Source: Thermodesulfobacterium hydrogeniphilum
Lineage (GTDB): Bacteria; Desulfobacterota; Thermodesulfobacteria; Thermodesulfobacteriales; Thermodesulfobacteriaceae
Direction: 5' to 3'
DNA: 64,000 bases
Assembly (NCBI RefSeq): GCF_000746255.1
Contig: NZ_JQKW01000006.1
Location: 301,694-365,693, forward strand
In this document: positions 18,573-28,316 of the stretch, one piece after another
Layout: every line of letters begins with the position of its first letter
How positions within the stretch are numbered: position 1 is the first letter of the stretch
Program-made: the position numbers and the translations under genes
Notes under the pieces: model-generated
Seen by the model: the letters and a program-made list of their open reading frames with translations, nothing else
What the model was told of the DNA's origin: nothing
The model's database searches: none

Positions 18573-21500
18573 ATGTCTATAAAATTAGGTGTTTGTTACT
18601 GTCAGGAAAGTCAAATTAAAAACTGGCGAAATTTTGTTGAAAATTTAGAAAAATTTCTTAAATCCAAAGTGTCTTTAGAAATTTTTCAAAATTTAAAAGA
18701 AGAATTGGAAAAAATAAGAAAAGAATATTTTGATATATATTTTGCTTCTTTTCCTATTGGTGTGTATGAACTTTATAAAAGAGGTTATATTCCTATAGCT
18801 AAATTTAAAAAGAAAAAAGTACCAAACTATGTTTTAATCAGTAATAAAAATTTAGAACTTTTAAAACAGAAAGAAAAGATCAAAATAGCTATTTTGGATC
18901 ATCCCACTTTTTCTGGATTATTTATTCCTCTTAAACTACAGTTTGATTTGGAATTTTTAAATTTTTTAATTCTGAAAATCGATTCTTATGAAGAAATCGT
19001 TCAGAAAGTTTTAAATAAGGAAGTAGATTTGGGAATTATTCCTGATCTTGAACATTTTAAAAACTTTTTAACATCTTTAATAAAAAAAGAACTTGTAATA
19101 AAAAATTATCATTATTTTATGATTCCCCGAGACTTTTCTGATTTTAAAAATATAAAAGAAGCTTTGAAGTCTATTGATAAGAAAATTTTAGAACTTTTTG
19201 ATGCGGAAGATATAGAATTCATATCATTTTGGGAAAGACTTAATGTTTTAGCTTTTTGTTTTATAAGTGATTATTTATCAGAACTTTTGGAAAAATCTTT
19301 TATTAGTAAAGTAATGTTAGAGTTTCCATATTTGGGAATAGGAATTTATCATGATCATTATGTATATACCAATCCTTATTTATCTTCTCTTTTAAAATAC
19401 ACTCCTGAAGAATTTCAGAAACTTAAACCTGAGGATTTGTTTTATTATGAAGAAGATAAAATAAAAGGTAGAGAAATCGTTAAAAAGCGTTTAAAAGGAG
19501 AATTTTTTACCTTGAATTATAATATAGTACCCCTTAAAACTAAAGATAATAAAAAGATAGAAGTTTTACTTTCTTCTACCACCATATTTTATAAAGGAAA
19601 ATATAGTGGTTTGGTTTTATTAATAGATGTTACTAAACAAAAAAGGTTGGAAAGATTAAACAGAGTTTTAAAAAAAATCAATCAAATTTTAATTACCAGC
19701 AGTTATGAAAAAGAGATTTATGAGAAAATTTTACCTATACTTTTGGAAGAACTTCAATTAAAGGGAGTATGTATAGGTATTATTGATGAAGAAAAAGGAA
19801 TTATAAAACCAACTTTTTATTGCCCAGAAGATTTAAAAGTAAAAGATGCAGTTACCTTAAAGGAAAAGGAGTATTACTGTGTAAAGGCTTATAAAACAAA
19901 AGAGATTCAAATAATTTCAGATATAAAAAGTCATTTAAATTCTCAAAAGATTAAAAAACACTTGTTATCATTAGGAATCAATTCAATTTGTGCTATTCCA
20001 TTAATAAAAAATGATAAAGTTGTTAGTATTTTAACTTTATATTCTGAAGAGCCTCAGTTTTTTGAAGAGGATTATAGGGAAGTAATAGAAGAACTCAAAA
20101 GAGATTTGTCTTTTGCTTTTAGAAAAATAGATTTATTATTAAAAGATCATATTATTAATGAGTTTATAAAAAGAACTGAAGAAATTTTAATTATTGCAGA
20201 TGTTGATGGAAAGATAGAATACATAAATCCTTATGGTGCTCGGATTTTAGAATTTGATAAAGGGACTGATAATTGTTTTAGACTACTAAGTATTCCTAAA
20301 AGTGTAATAAAAGAATTAAAAGATAAAAATTTCGGAGAAGTAAGAAGGATCGGAACTTATTCTAAAAAAAATAAAAGACTAATATTAAATTTAAAAATCG
20401 GTTATATTGAATTGTCAGAAGAAATAAAAAAATTAATAATTTGGGGAAAAGATTTATCAAGAGAGATGAGGTTTGAAGAAGAAAGATTTAGATTACGTAA
20501 CTACGATGGATTGACAGGACTTTTAAATTATCAAGGTTTTGCTCAAAAAGTTACTGAATTGCTTAGTATATTGAGAAAAAACGGAGTATTGATACTTTTG
20601 GATATTTATAATTTTTCTTATATAAATCATTTTTATGGAACAGAAACAGGAGATTTTTGTCTTAAGGAAATAGCTAAAAAATTAAACAAACTTGTAGATA
20701 AAAACGGAATATTGGGAAGACCTGTAGGAGATGAATTTAGTATTTTTCTTGTAGATATTGAAAAAAACGAATATACTGAATGGATAAAAAAAATCATAAA
20801 CATTTTTTCAGAACCTTTACAATTTAAAGATAAAAAAATATTCCTTGAATTTAACGCCAGTGTGGTTATATATCCAGATGACGGAACCAATTTTAAAGAA
20901 CTTTGGCAAAAAGTTAATGTTTTGTTAAACGAAACTAAAAGAAAAGGTCCTAATGTGATAGAGTTTTTTAATTCTGTTATTGAAACAGAAGTAGAAAAGG
21001 TTTTTAAAACTATCAATTTAATAAAAAAAGCTATTAAAGAAAATCTGTTTATATTTTATTACCAACCTTATTTCAAAACTCAAACCTTAGAAATAGCAGG
21101 TTTAGAGGCTTTAGTTAGAATTAAGGATGGAGACAAAATTATCAAACCTTTAGAGTTTATTGAATACTTAGAAAATAGTCCTTATATAAAAGAATTTGAA
21201 TATTACAATCTATATAAAAATTTAAACAAAATAAAAGAATGGAAAATACCTATTTCTATAAATATTTCTTCTAAAAGTTTCGAATTTTTATCTATTTTAG
21301 AAATTATCTCAAAATATGAAGATTTAATTAAAAGTTTACCTACTTATTTTATTATAGAAATTACAGAACATACTTTAGCTAAAAATTTAGAGAGATCTCA
21401 AAAGGTTTTAAACATATTAAAATCTTATAATATAAAAATAGCCTTAGACGATTTTGGCACAGGATATTCATCCTTAAACTATTTAAAAGATTTTTCTATT

Positions 21501-21758
21501 GATATTATTAAAATTGACAAATCTTTTACAAATTTGATACTTAAAGATAATAAAACTTATTATATAGTGGAAACAGTTATAAAATTGGCCAAAAATCTGG
21601 GTATAAAAACCTTAGCTGAAGGGGTTGAAACAGAGGAGCAATTAAAAATTTTGCAAAATTTAGGTTGTGATTTTGTTCAGGGATTTCTCCTTTCTAAACC
21701 TTTACCTGAAAAGGAAGTAGAAGAAATAATAAAAAAAGATAGGAAAAAAAATAAATGA
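18573..21758 (+). CDS. Multidomain c-di-GMP protein: PhnD-like, PAS, GAF, PAS, degenerate GGDEF, EAL
   Basis: A 1061-residue signalling protein. Order by eye: PhnD-like ligand-binding domain (1-240), PAS (about 250-360), GAF (about 365-525), a second PAS (about 530-640), GGDEF (about 650-800), EAL (about 820-1055). The GGDEF site reads VGDEF (718-722), with Val replacing the first Gly, so cyclase activity is doubtful though GTP sensing is possible. The EAL domain looks active: EAL at 845-847, then INIS, EITE, LDDFGTGYSS, KIDKSF, EGVET and QGF. It is therefore probably a c-di-GMP phosphodiesterase. No signal peptide or TM helix precedes the PhnD-like domain, so ligand sensing would be cytoplasmic. 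Its stop overlaps the pyk start (ATGA). Confidence 0.88.
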   Translation: MSIKLGVCYCQESQIKNWRNFVENLEKFLKSKVSLEIFQNLKEELEKIRKEYFDIYFASFPIGVYELYKRGYIPIAKFKKKKVPNYVLISNKNLELLKQKEKIKIAILDHPTFSGLFIPLKLQFDLEFLNFLILKIDSYEEIVQKVLNKEVDLGIIPDLEHFKNFLTSLIKKELVIKNYHYFMIPRDFSDFKNIKEALKSIDKKILELFDAEDIEFISFWERLNVLAFCFISDYLSELLEKSFISKVMLEFPYLGIGIYHDHYVYTNPYLSSLLKYTPEEFQKLKPEDLFYYEEDKIKGREIVKKRLKGEFFTLNYNIVPLKTKDNKKIEVLLSSTTIFYKGKYSGLVLLIDVTKQKRLERLNRVLKKINQILITSSYEKEIYEKILPILLEELQLKGVCIGIIDEEKGIIKPTFYCPEDLKVKDAVTLKEKEYYCVKAYKTKEIQIISDIKSHLNSQKIKKHLLSLGINSICAIPLIKNDKVVSILTLYSEEPQFFEEDYREVIEELKRDLSFAFRKIDLLLKDHIINEFIKRTEEILIIADVDGKIEYINPYGARILEFDKGTDNCFRLLSIPKSVIKELKDKNFGEVRRIGTYSKKNKRLILNLKIGYIELSEEIKKLIIWGKDLSREMRFEEERFRLRNYDGLTGLLNYQGFAQKVTELLSILRKNGVLILLDIYNFSYINHFYGTETGDFCLKEIAKKLNKLVDKNGILGRPVGDEFSIFLVDIEKNEYTEWIKKIINIFSEPLQFKDKKIFLEFNASVVIYPDDGTNFKELWQKVNVLLNETKRKGPNVIEFFNSVIETEVEKVFKTINLIKKAIKENLFIFYYQPYFKTQTLEIAGLEALVRIKDGDKIIKPLEFIEYLENSPYIKEFEYYNLYKNLNKIKEWKIPISINISSKSFEFLSILEIISKYEDLIKSLPTYFIIEITEHTLAKNLERSQKVLNILKSYNIKIALDDFGTGYSSLNYLKDFSIDIIKIDKSFTNLILKDNKTYYIVETVIKLAKNLGIKTLAEGVETEEQLKILQNLGCDFVQGFLLSKPLPEKEVEEIIKKDRKKNK

Positions 21759-23191
21759 GAAGAACTAAAATTGTAGTTACTATTGGTCCATCGTCAAGAG
21801 ATCCTCAAACAATAAAATCTCTTATTGAAGCTGGAGTAAATGTATTTAGACTTAATTTCTCTCATGGAGACCAAAATTATCATAGAGAAAATATAGAAAA
21901 AATACGCAAAATTTCTCAAGAGCTTAATATCCCTGTGGCTATTCTTCAAGACTTATCAGGACCAAAAATAAGAATAGGAGAGGTGAAAACTCCTTTTACT
22001 TTACATCAAGGAGAGATTCTTGAAATTTATAAAAGACCCATTACATGTGAAAAAATTGATGGAATAGGAAAAGTTTATATAGATTTTCCAGAGATTTTAG
22101 ATGATCTTAAAGAGGGGGATCTAATCTATATCGCTGATGGTCTTATAAAAGTAAAACTTATAAAAAAAGAATTAGAAAAAATAGTCACCCAGGTTATTCA
22201 GGGTGGAGTAATTTCTTCTAAAAAGGGGGTTAATTTCCCGGGAGCGCATCTTTCTATTTCTGCACTTACAGAGAAAGATAAAAAGGATTTAGAATTCGGT
22301 TTAAAAATGGAAGTAGATTTAATAGCACTTTCTTTTGTAAATACACCTAAGGATATTATAGAATGTAAAAAACTGGTTGAAAAATATCAAAAAAAAACAT
22401 TTATTTTAGCTAAAATAGAAACACAAAAGGGTGTAGAAAATTTTGATGAAATTTTAAAAGTAGTTGATGGTATAATGATTGCCAGAGGGGATTTGGGGGT
22501 GGAAATACCTATAGAAAGGGTTCCTGTTATACAAAAAGAACTGGTTAGAAAATGCAAAGAAAAAGGGAAACCTGTTATTATTGCGACTCAGATGCTTACC
22601 TCTATGATAAATTCTACTATGCCAAGCAGAGCAGATATTTCTGATATAGCCAATGCAGTTTTAGATGGGGCAGATGCACTTATGCTATCAGATGAGACCA
22701 CAGTAGGTAAATACCCTGTGGAAGCTGTTAAAATGATGGCTAAGACTATAGAAGAAGCAGAAAAGATTTATTTTTTTGGTCCTGAGGAATGCCAACATGT
22801 CTCTCCAGATTTTGCTATAGCCTATAGTAGCTGTATTTTAGCTGAAGAAATAGGAGCTAAAATTATAGTAGTTTTTACTAAATCTGGAAGCTCTGCTATG
22901 AGAGTGGCTAAATTTAGGCCCAAAGCTCTGATTTTAGCCAATGTTCACAATGAAGAAGTTTTAAGGCGTTTGAATTTAGTATGGGGAGTTTATCCTTATA
23001 TGGTTCTTTCAGAAAGTAATAATGTAGAAAATATGGTAAAGGAGTTTGTTAAAAAAGCTTTTAATGATAAAATAATATCAGAAGAAGATACTTTAGTTTT
23101 AACTATGGGTTATCCCATAGGTAAGATAGGATCTACTAACTTAATAAGAGTTATAAAAAATGATCAACTTAAAGAAATTTTATCTCAATAA
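21755..23191 (+). CDS. pyk: Pyruvate kinase
   Basis: A 478-residue pyruvate kinase: PEP + ADP gives pyruvate + ATP, the last glycolytic step. Seen: RRTKIVVTIGPSSRDP, NVFRLNFSHGD, LQDLSGPKIRIGE, the metal/phosphate site MIARGDLGVEIP, IATQMLTSMI followed by PSRAD, the DGADALMLSDETTVGKYP segment and a C-terminal regulatory domain. The ATG overlaps the stop of the upstream c-di-GMP gene by 4 bases (ATGA), so the two are translationally coupled; there is no obvious functional reason. holA follows 3 bases after the stop. Confidence 0.97.
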   Translation: MRRTKIVVTIGPSSRDPQTIKSLIEAGVNVFRLNFSHGDQNYHRENIEKIRKISQELNIPVAILQDLSGPKIRIGEVKTPFTLHQGEILEIYKRPITCEKIDGIGKVYIDFPEILDDLKEGDLIYIADGLIKVKLIKKELEKIVTQVIQGGVISSKKGVNFPGAHLSISALTEKDKKDLEFGLKMEVDLIALSFVNTPKDIIECKKLVEKYQKKTFILAKIETQKGVENFDEILKVVDGIMIARGDLGVEIPIERVPVIQKELVRKCKEKGKPVIIATQMLTSMINSTMPSRADISDIANAVLDGADALMLSDETTVGKYPVEAVKMMAKTIEEAEKIYFFGPEECQHVSPDFAIAYSSCILAEEIGAKIIVVFTKSGSSAMRVAKFRPKALILANVHNEEVLRRLNLVWGVYPYMVLSESNNVENMVKEFVKKAFNDKIISEEDTLVLTMGYPIGKIGSTNLIRVIKNDQLKEILSQ

Positions 23192-23194
23192 GAT

Positions 23195-24274
23195 ATGCCT
23201 ATTTTCACACCTATCCAAGTTCCTAAGTTAATAGATCTTGCTAAGAAAAACCGCATAGCTCCGGTTTATATTTTTATTGGACCTGAACATATTTGTAAAG
23301 AAAAGGCTAAAGAAATATATACTATTTTACAACAAAAAGAGGCTATATTAGAGGTTTATAATCTTAATGATAAAGAAGGAAAAAAAGATTTCTTTCAGAT
23401 TAAAGGATATCAAGAAAGTCTTTTTGGTATAAGAAAGGTTTATCTAATTTTGGGAGCTGAAAATATTAGCATTGAAAAAGGAGAAGATATAGTAAAAAAT
23501 TTAATCCGGGGAAATAACCTATTTAGTTGGTTTTTAATTGCAGCTAAGTTTGAAGAAGATCATCCTTTATATAAATATGCTTTTGAAAAAGGAGCTATAA
23601 TTCCTTTTACCACCAGAAAAGAAGAGGATATTTTGGAAAGCGAATTAATTATGGCTTTAAAAGAAACTAATAAAATAATGGACAAAAATACTGCTAATTT
23701 ATTTCTTTCTTTGGTGGGAAAAGATTATTATCATTTTAAAAATGAGCTTAATAAATTGATTCTTTATACAGATGAGCATCAAATAATAAGTGAAGATGAT
23801 ATATGGACAGTTACTATACCTTTAGAAAATGATGCTCTTTATCTTTTAGCTGATACTTTTTTTAATTATGGACCTGAAAAGGCTTATAAATTGGTTTTAA
23901 CTCTTTTAGATCATAAAATTGAAGCTCCCAAAATTTTATGGTATTTATATAAATTTTTTAAAAAGATGGAAATTTTCAAGGAATTTTTGCAAAAACATGC
24001 AGAACTTGCTAAAGAGAATAAATATGTCTATTTTTCCAAAAAATTGCAGGAAATTAAAGAAAATCCTATAGAAGAAGTTCCTAAGATCATAGCTGAAAGC
24101 CATCCTTATCCTTTATTTACTATGAAAAAATACATAAACAGGATAAAAGATTTTAAAGTTGTTTTTGAAGAACTTTATAAGGCTGATCTCGGTATAAAAA
24201 TATACTTCAGAAATCCAGCACAGGTTTTTAATGAATTTTTCTTAAATTTATGGTACAAAATAGAAAAATGTTAA
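23195..24274 (+). CDS. holA: DNA polymerase III delta subunit
   Basis: A 359-residue clamp-loader delta subunit, which opens the beta sliding clamp. Seen: PVYIFIGPEHICKEKAKEIY at the N-terminus, YQESLFGIRKVYLIL (the beta-contacting region is near here), a degenerate nucleotide-binding fold without Walker A, typical of delta, a domain III collar helix set, and a C-terminal ADLGIKIYFRNPAQVF where family members have ADLxIKtG. The start ATG is 3 bases after pyk and lacks a clear ribosome-binding site. It ends at a stem-loop shared with the convergent ParB-like gene. Confidence 0.87.
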   Translation: MPIFTPIQVPKLIDLAKKNRIAPVYIFIGPEHICKEKAKEIYTILQQKEAILEVYNLNDKEGKKDFFQIKGYQESLFGIRKVYLILGAENISIEKGEDIVKNLIRGNNLFSWFLIAAKFEEDHPLYKYAFEKGAIIPFTTRKEEDILESELIMALKETNKIMDKNTANLFLSLVGKDYYHFKNELNKLILYTDEHQIISEDDIWTVTIPLENDALYLLADTFFNYGPEKAYKLVLTLLDHKIEAPKILWYLYKFFKKMEIFKEFLQKHAELAKENKYVYFSKKLQEIKENPIEEVPKIIAESHPYPLFTMKKYINRIKDFKVVFEELYKADLGIKIYFRNPAQVFNEFFLNLWYKIEKC

Positions 24275-24302
24275 ATCTTAGATTTTAGATTTTTTCTAAG
24301 AT
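24275..24302. terminator. Bidirectional terminator-like hairpin between holA and the ParB-like gene
   Basis: ATCTTAGA (24275-24282) and TCTAAGAT (24295-24302) form an 8-bp stem with a 12-base, T-rich loop, directly after the holA stop and overlapping the last codons of the convergent gene. It is A+T-rich, so only moderately stable. Confidence 0.45.
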
Positions 24303-25229
24303 ATATTTTATATCTTTCTGATTTTTTGTTAAAAATTCTATCTTTTTAGAAATTTCTTCCATATTTTTTCCTTTAAATTGAATATTTATTTCTTTTTTTT
24401 CAAAATATGGAACAAAATCAAGATTAATATTTTTAGCTTTAAATTTTTCCACTACAGGGCTAATTTCTCTTAATTTTGAAAAATAATGAATATAATAAAA
24501 TTCTTTTAATTTATTTAAGAATTCTTTTTTTCTTTTATTGAAATCTTTTTCTTCCAAGATTTTTTTTAATTCTTCAGATAAAAGATCATTTAAATTATTT
24601 CTTTTTTTTAAATCCAACAATTTTTCCAAAATATCCTTTTGCTCACTAAAGCTAAGATTTAATTTTTTAAGAAGTTCCAAAAATTCTTCTCTTTCAAATT
24701 TGTTCAATTTAGCTAAAATTTGCGTAATTTTAGGATTTAATTTTTCTAAAACCAGTAAATTCTTAAATTCATCTTCTAATTTATTAATATTTTGTAAAAA
24801 TTCTATCCAAATGTAATTTTTAGAAAATCCTAATTTAGGAAGAATTTCCAGAATTTCTTCTATAGAAAAAAAATTTAAAGCTCTTTTTATAAATTCTGCT
24901 TTTTCTACCAAATTTAAAGAACGGAAAAGATTAGACTCCAAAGAAATAAGAAGGAGTTCTTTAGAAGTATAACCAGTAATAATGCAGGAGGGAATAGATT
25001 TTAAGCCCAGAGATCTGTAGGCTAAAATTCTGCCTTCACCATCTATAATAATATATTTAGTTTTTTCTGAAGATAAAAAAAGAATTGGGGGGGTAAGAAG
25101 TCCAAATTTTTGAATGCTATCTTTTAGAAACTTTTCTCTTTTAGGGTAAGAAAATACATAAGTTCTATCCTCAAGATCTATTTTATTTAAAAAAATTTGC
25201 TCTACAGAGAAATTTTTAATTTTTAGCAT
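24285..25229 (-). CDS. ParB-like N-terminal-domain protein
   Basis: A 314-residue protein with a ParB/Spo0J-type N-terminal domain: a beta segment with LKDSIQKFGLLTPPILFL, the conserved GEGRILAYRSLG box (about 67-78, like the GERR box of ParB CTPases, here with one Arg), SIPSCIITGYT, and SLESNLFRSLNLVEKAEFIKRAL before a helical DNA-binding-like region. The second half is Leu/Lys-rich, helical and poorly conserved. No parA and no obvious parS are adjacent, so it is not clearly a segregation ParB; a regulatory relative is equally possible. The start ATG at 25229 is only 23 bases after the purC end on the same strand. Confidence 0.72.
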   Translation of the reverse strand: MLKIKNFSVEQIFLNKIDLEDRTYVFSYPKREKFLKDSIQKFGLLTPPILFLSSEKTKYIIIDGEGRILAYRSLGLKSIPSCIITGYTSKELLLISLESNLFRSLNLVEKAEFIKRALNFFSIEEILEILPKLGFSKNYIWIEFLQNINKLEDEFKNLLVLEKLNPKITQILAKLNKFEREEFLELLKKLNLSFSEQKDILEKLLDLKKRNNLNDLLSEELKKILEEKDFNKRKKEFLNKLKEFYYIHYFSKLREISPVVEKFKAKNINLDFVPYFEKKEINIQFKGKNMEEISKKIEFLTKNQKDIKYILEKI

Positions 25230-25252
25230 TCTATTAAGAGAGAAAAAAGTTT

Positions 25253-26140
25253 TTATAAAGTTTTTCCAGTAAGTCTATAAAGAGCTTCTAAATATTTTTC
25301 TTTGGTTTTTTTTACGATTTCTGGTGGTATGGAAGGAGGGGTTTCTCCTTTTTTCCAATTTGCTTTTAACCAGTCCCTGATAAATTGTTTATCAAAGCTT
25401 TTTTGAGGCTTGCCCGGCTCATATTCATCCTTAGGCCAGAATCTTGAGGAATCCGGAGTTAAAACCTCATCTATTAAAATAATCTTTCCATCTAAAATCC
25501 CAAATTCAAATTTAGTATCAGCAATGATTATCCCTTTAGATTCTGCATATTCTGCAGCTTTTTTATAGATTTTTAAAGATAGTTCTTTTAAAATTTCTGC
25601 TGTTTCTTTTCCTACGATTTTGCACATTTCTTCAAAAGTTATATTTATATCATGTTCTCCTATTTCTGCTTTGGTGGATGGAGTAAAAATAGGCTCTGGA
25701 AGTTTGTCTGCTTCTTTTAAACCAGAAGGCAGAGTAATTTCACAAACTTTACCAGTTTTTAAATATTCTTTCATAGCAGAACCAGTAATATAGCCTCTTA
25801 CAATACATTCAACAGGAATAACCTTAGCTTTATGAACAATCATACTTCTTTGATAAAGGATGTTTTTATAAGACTGTAAAACTTCTGGAAATTCATCTAC
25901 ATTGGCTGTGATCAAATGATTATCTACTATATCTTTTAAAAAATCAAACCAGAAAAGACTCATCAAAGTTAGAATTCTTCCTTTATCAGGAATAGGAGTA
26001 GGAAGAACCACATCAAAAGCAGAGATCCTATCAGTAGCTACAATAAGAAGCTTATCTTCAAGATCATAAATATCTCTAACTTTTCCTCTTTTTATTAAAG
26101 GTATTTCTTTTATATCAGTCTGAAATAAACCTTCTTTCAT
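25253..26140 (-). CDS. purC: Phosphoribosylaminoimidazole-succinocarboxamide synthase
   Basis: A 295-residue SAICAR synthetase of purine biosynthesis: CAIR + Asp + ATP gives SAICAR. Seen: [38 protein letters not shown] at the N-terminus, [55 protein letters not shown] and the C-terminal [10 protein letters not shown]. The length is that of the longer (about 295) bacterial/yeast-like form. It follows the Rho_N-type protein gene by 14 bases on the same strand. No purine riboswitch is visible in front of it. Confidence 0.97.
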   Translation of the reverse strand: MKEGLFQTDIKEIPLIKRGKVRDIYDLEDKLLIVATDRISAFDVVLPTPIPDKGRILTLMSLFWFDFLKDIVDNHLITANVDEFPEVLQSYKNILYQRSMIVHKAKVIPVECIVRGYITGSAMKEYLKTGKVCEITLPSGLKEADKLPEPIFTPSTKAEIGEHDINITFEEMCKIVGKETAEILKELSLKIYKKAAEYAESKGIIIADTKFEFGILDGKIILIDEVLTPDSSRFWPKDEYEPGKPQKSFDKQFIRDWLKANWKKGETPPSIPPEIVKKTKEKYLEALYRLTGKTL

Positions 26141-26154
26141 AGAGCTCTCACTTT

Positions 26155-26535
26155 TTAAGCAACTTTAGCAAGTTTAGCAAGCTTTCTGGTGCGTTTTTTG
26201 AATTTACTGGCAAGTTTTCTATATCTTTCATATTTTTCCCATTCTTTATTCTTTTTAGCTTCCTCTGCTAAAGCTTTAAATTTTTTTATTTTAGCTTTAA
26301 TTTCTCTCATAGAAGCACCAACTTTTTTAGGCTCTTCTTTTATTCCATAGACTTTTTTAAGAGCAGAAATAAGTTCCTCTTTGTTCATTCCATGAACACC
26401 AGAAATTTCAGGAATTTGAAGAGCTATTTCTCTTAATTCCTTAATGGTCATTTTTTCAAGTTTTTTTTCCAATTTAGGAAGTTCTTTAGTTCCTTCTTCA
26501 ACCTGTGCTTCTTCTTGATTTTTTACTTCTTCCAT
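26155..26535 (-). CDS. Small basic protein with Rho N-terminal-like (SAP-type) domain
   Basis: A 126-residue protein. It has an acidic start (Glu/Lys-rich, 1-35), then [21 protein letters not shown] and [16 protein letters not shown], which match the Rho termination factor N-terminal helix-extended-helix domain, then a long Lys/Arg-rich helix to the C-terminus. It is likely nucleic-acid binding; the function is unknown. The start ATG at 26535 follows AAGGAGGG at the right distance. The frame also reads 33 codons further upstream through hydrophobic A+T-rich sequence, which I reject because of that ribosome-binding site. It precedes purC. Confidence 0.72.
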   Translation of the reverse strand: MEEVKNQEEAQVEEGTKELPKLEKKLEKMTIKELREIALQIPEISGVHGMNKEELISALKKVYGIKEEPKKVGASMREIKAKIKKFKALAEEAKKNKEWEKYERYRKLASKFKKRTRKLAKLAKVA

Positions 26536-26663
26536 ATTTACCCTCCTTAAGAAGGATTTAAAAAGAATTTTTTCAAGATTTAAAAAAAATACCACAAAAA
26601 CAAAAGAAAGCAAGTTATTTTCAAATTTTACCACTTCATAAATGGAACTTTTTGGTTTTGTGG

Positions 26664-26669
26664 TATAAT
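26664..26669 (+). promoter_or_regulatory. Consensus -10 box just ahead of topoisomerase gene
   Basis: A perfect TATAAT at 26664-26669. Transcription would start near 26676, three bases before the ATG at 26679, which has no Shine-Dalgarno sequence. No good -35 box is seen. It suggests a leaderless mRNA. Confidence 0.45.
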
Positions 26670-26678
26670 TGAAAGACC

Positions 26679-28316
26679 ATGATTCTTTTTATAGTGGAGT
26701 CTCCTTTTAAAATCAAAACTCTTAGAAAGATTTTAAAAAATGGTTTTATTTTTCGTGCTACTTTTGGACATATCAAAGATCTTCCTGGGAAAAAATTAGG
26801 AATTGATTTGCAAACTTTTACTCCATCTTTTTACATTTTACCTAAGAAAAGAAAGGTTCTCTCAGAACTTAAAAGACTTATTCCTAAAGTAAATCTAATC
26901 TATCTTGCTACAGATCCTGATAGAGAAGGGGAGGCTATTGCTTATCATTTATATGAATACCTTTCTAAAATAAACCCTAAACTTAATTTTAAAAGGATTG
27001 ATTTAATAGAAATTACTGAATTTGGAGTAAAAAATGCTCTTTCTTATCCAAGAGAAATAAATTTTAATCTATATCAATCATGGCTTACCAGAAGAGTTCT
27101 TGACAGATTAATAGGATATTTAATTTCTCCCTGTTTATCCAAAATATTCAAAAAAACTCTTTCCGCAGGAAGAGTTCAAAGCATAGCATTAAGACTTATT
27201 GTAGAAAAAGAAATAGAAATAGAAAACTTTATTCCTGAAATTACTTACTCTTTGGAGGTAATGTTAAAAAGTGATTCTATAATTTTTTCTACAGAACTTT
27301 ATCACAAAAATAGATTATTTAAAACTAAATCCTTAGAAGATTTAATAAAATTTTGTGAAGAAAAGTTAAAAGGGCAAAAGTTTATTTTAAAAGAAGTAAA
27401 AGAAAAGATAGAAAAAACGCCTCCACCTTTACCTTTAAAAACAACCTCTATGATAGAACTTGCTCAAAAAATGCTGGGCTATGAACCCAAGGAAACCATG
27501 AAATATGCTCAAATTCTTTATGAAAATGGGTATATTACCTATATGAGAACCGATTCTGTGAGAGTAAGTGAATATGCTAAAAAAAGAGCAAAAGAATTTA
27601 TAAAAATTTATTTTGGAGAAAAATATATAGGAAGAGGTAGAAGGATAAAACAAACTAAATTTGTGCAAGATGCTCATGAATGTATAAGGCCAACTGATAT
27701 TTATAGAGAAAGTGTTCCTTTGTCTTCCAAGGAAAAAAATTTATATCATCTTATAAGACTCTTTTTTATTGCAAGCCAGATGGCTCCTGCAGAATATTTG
27801 GTCAGAAGATATACTTTTATCAATAAGAATTTGGGGAAAGATTATTCTTTAAAAACCACCTGCAAAAAACTTTTTTTTGATGGGTTTTTAAAAATTTTTT
27901 CCGAAGATAAAAAAGAAGATCAAATCTTTTTAGACCTAACAAAAGGAGAAATTTATGATTTTTTAGAATGTAAGACAAAAAAACATATTACAACTCCTCC
28001 TTCCAGATACACTCCTTCAAGTCTTATAAGAAAGCTTGAATCCTTAGGAATAGGCAGACCCTCTACTTATGCTACTTTACTTGATATTTTGTATAGAAGA
28101 AATTATGTAGTAAGAGAAAACAGATTTTTAAAACCCACAGAACTGGGGAAACAGGTTTGTCAGTTTTTAGTGGAAAAATTTCCTAAATTTATGGATTATA
28201 AATTTACTGCTGAGATGGAAGAAGATTTAGAAAAAGTGGTAAATCAGGAAAAAACCTATTTAGAAATTGTAAAACCTACTTATGAAGTTTTAAAAGAATA
28301 TTTAAACAGAATTTAA
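26679..28316 (+). CDS. topA: Type IA DNA topoisomerase, short form
   Basis: A 545-residue topoisomerase I-like enzyme that relaxes negative supercoils. Seen: IVESPFKIKTL at the TOPRIM start, ATFGHIKDLP, the TOPRIM acidic triad in ATDPDREGEAIAYH, LSAGRVQSIALR, the catalytic tyrosine in ITYMRTDS (Tyr 288), DAHECIRPTD and GIGRPSTYATLL. It ends right after the core (EYLNRI), so the C-terminal zinc-ribbon repeats of typical TopA (total 700-860) are absent. It might be a second topoisomerase rather than the housekeeping TopA, so the symbol is tentative. Its 3' end overlaps the convergent winged-helix gene by 15 bases. Confidence 0.9.
   Translation: MILFIVESPFKIKTLRKILKNGFIFRATFGHIKDLPGKKLGIDLQTFTPSFYILPKKRKVLSELKRLIPKVNLIYLATDPDREGEAIAYHLYEYLSKINPKLNFKRIDLIEITEFGVKNALSYPREINFNLYQSWLTRRVLDRLIGYLISPCLSKIFKKTLSAGRVQSIALRLIVEKEIEIENFIPEITYSLEVMLKSDSIIFSTELYHKNRLFKTKSLEDLIKFCEEKLKGQKFILKEVKEKIEKTPPPLPLKTTSMIELAQKMLGYEPKETMKYAQILYENGYITYMRTDSVRVSEYAKKRAKEFIKIYFGEKYIGRGRRIKQTKFVQDAHECIRPTDIYRESVPLSSKEKNLYHLIRLFFIASQMAPAEYLVRRYTFINKNLGKDYSLKTTCKKLFFDGFLKIFSEDKKEDQIFLDLTKGEIYDFLECKTKKHITTPPSRYTPSSLIRKLESLGIGRPSTYATLLDILYRRNYVVRENRFLKPTELGKQVCQFLVEKFPKFMDYKFTAEMEEDLEKVVNQEKTYLEIVKPTYEVLKEYLNRI

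Noticed and set aside
26536..26634. 33-residue hydrophobic N-terminal extension of the Rho_N-like protein
   Set aside because: AAGGAGGG lies right before the internal ATG at 26535, and the upstream residues are low-complexity A+T-rich translation.
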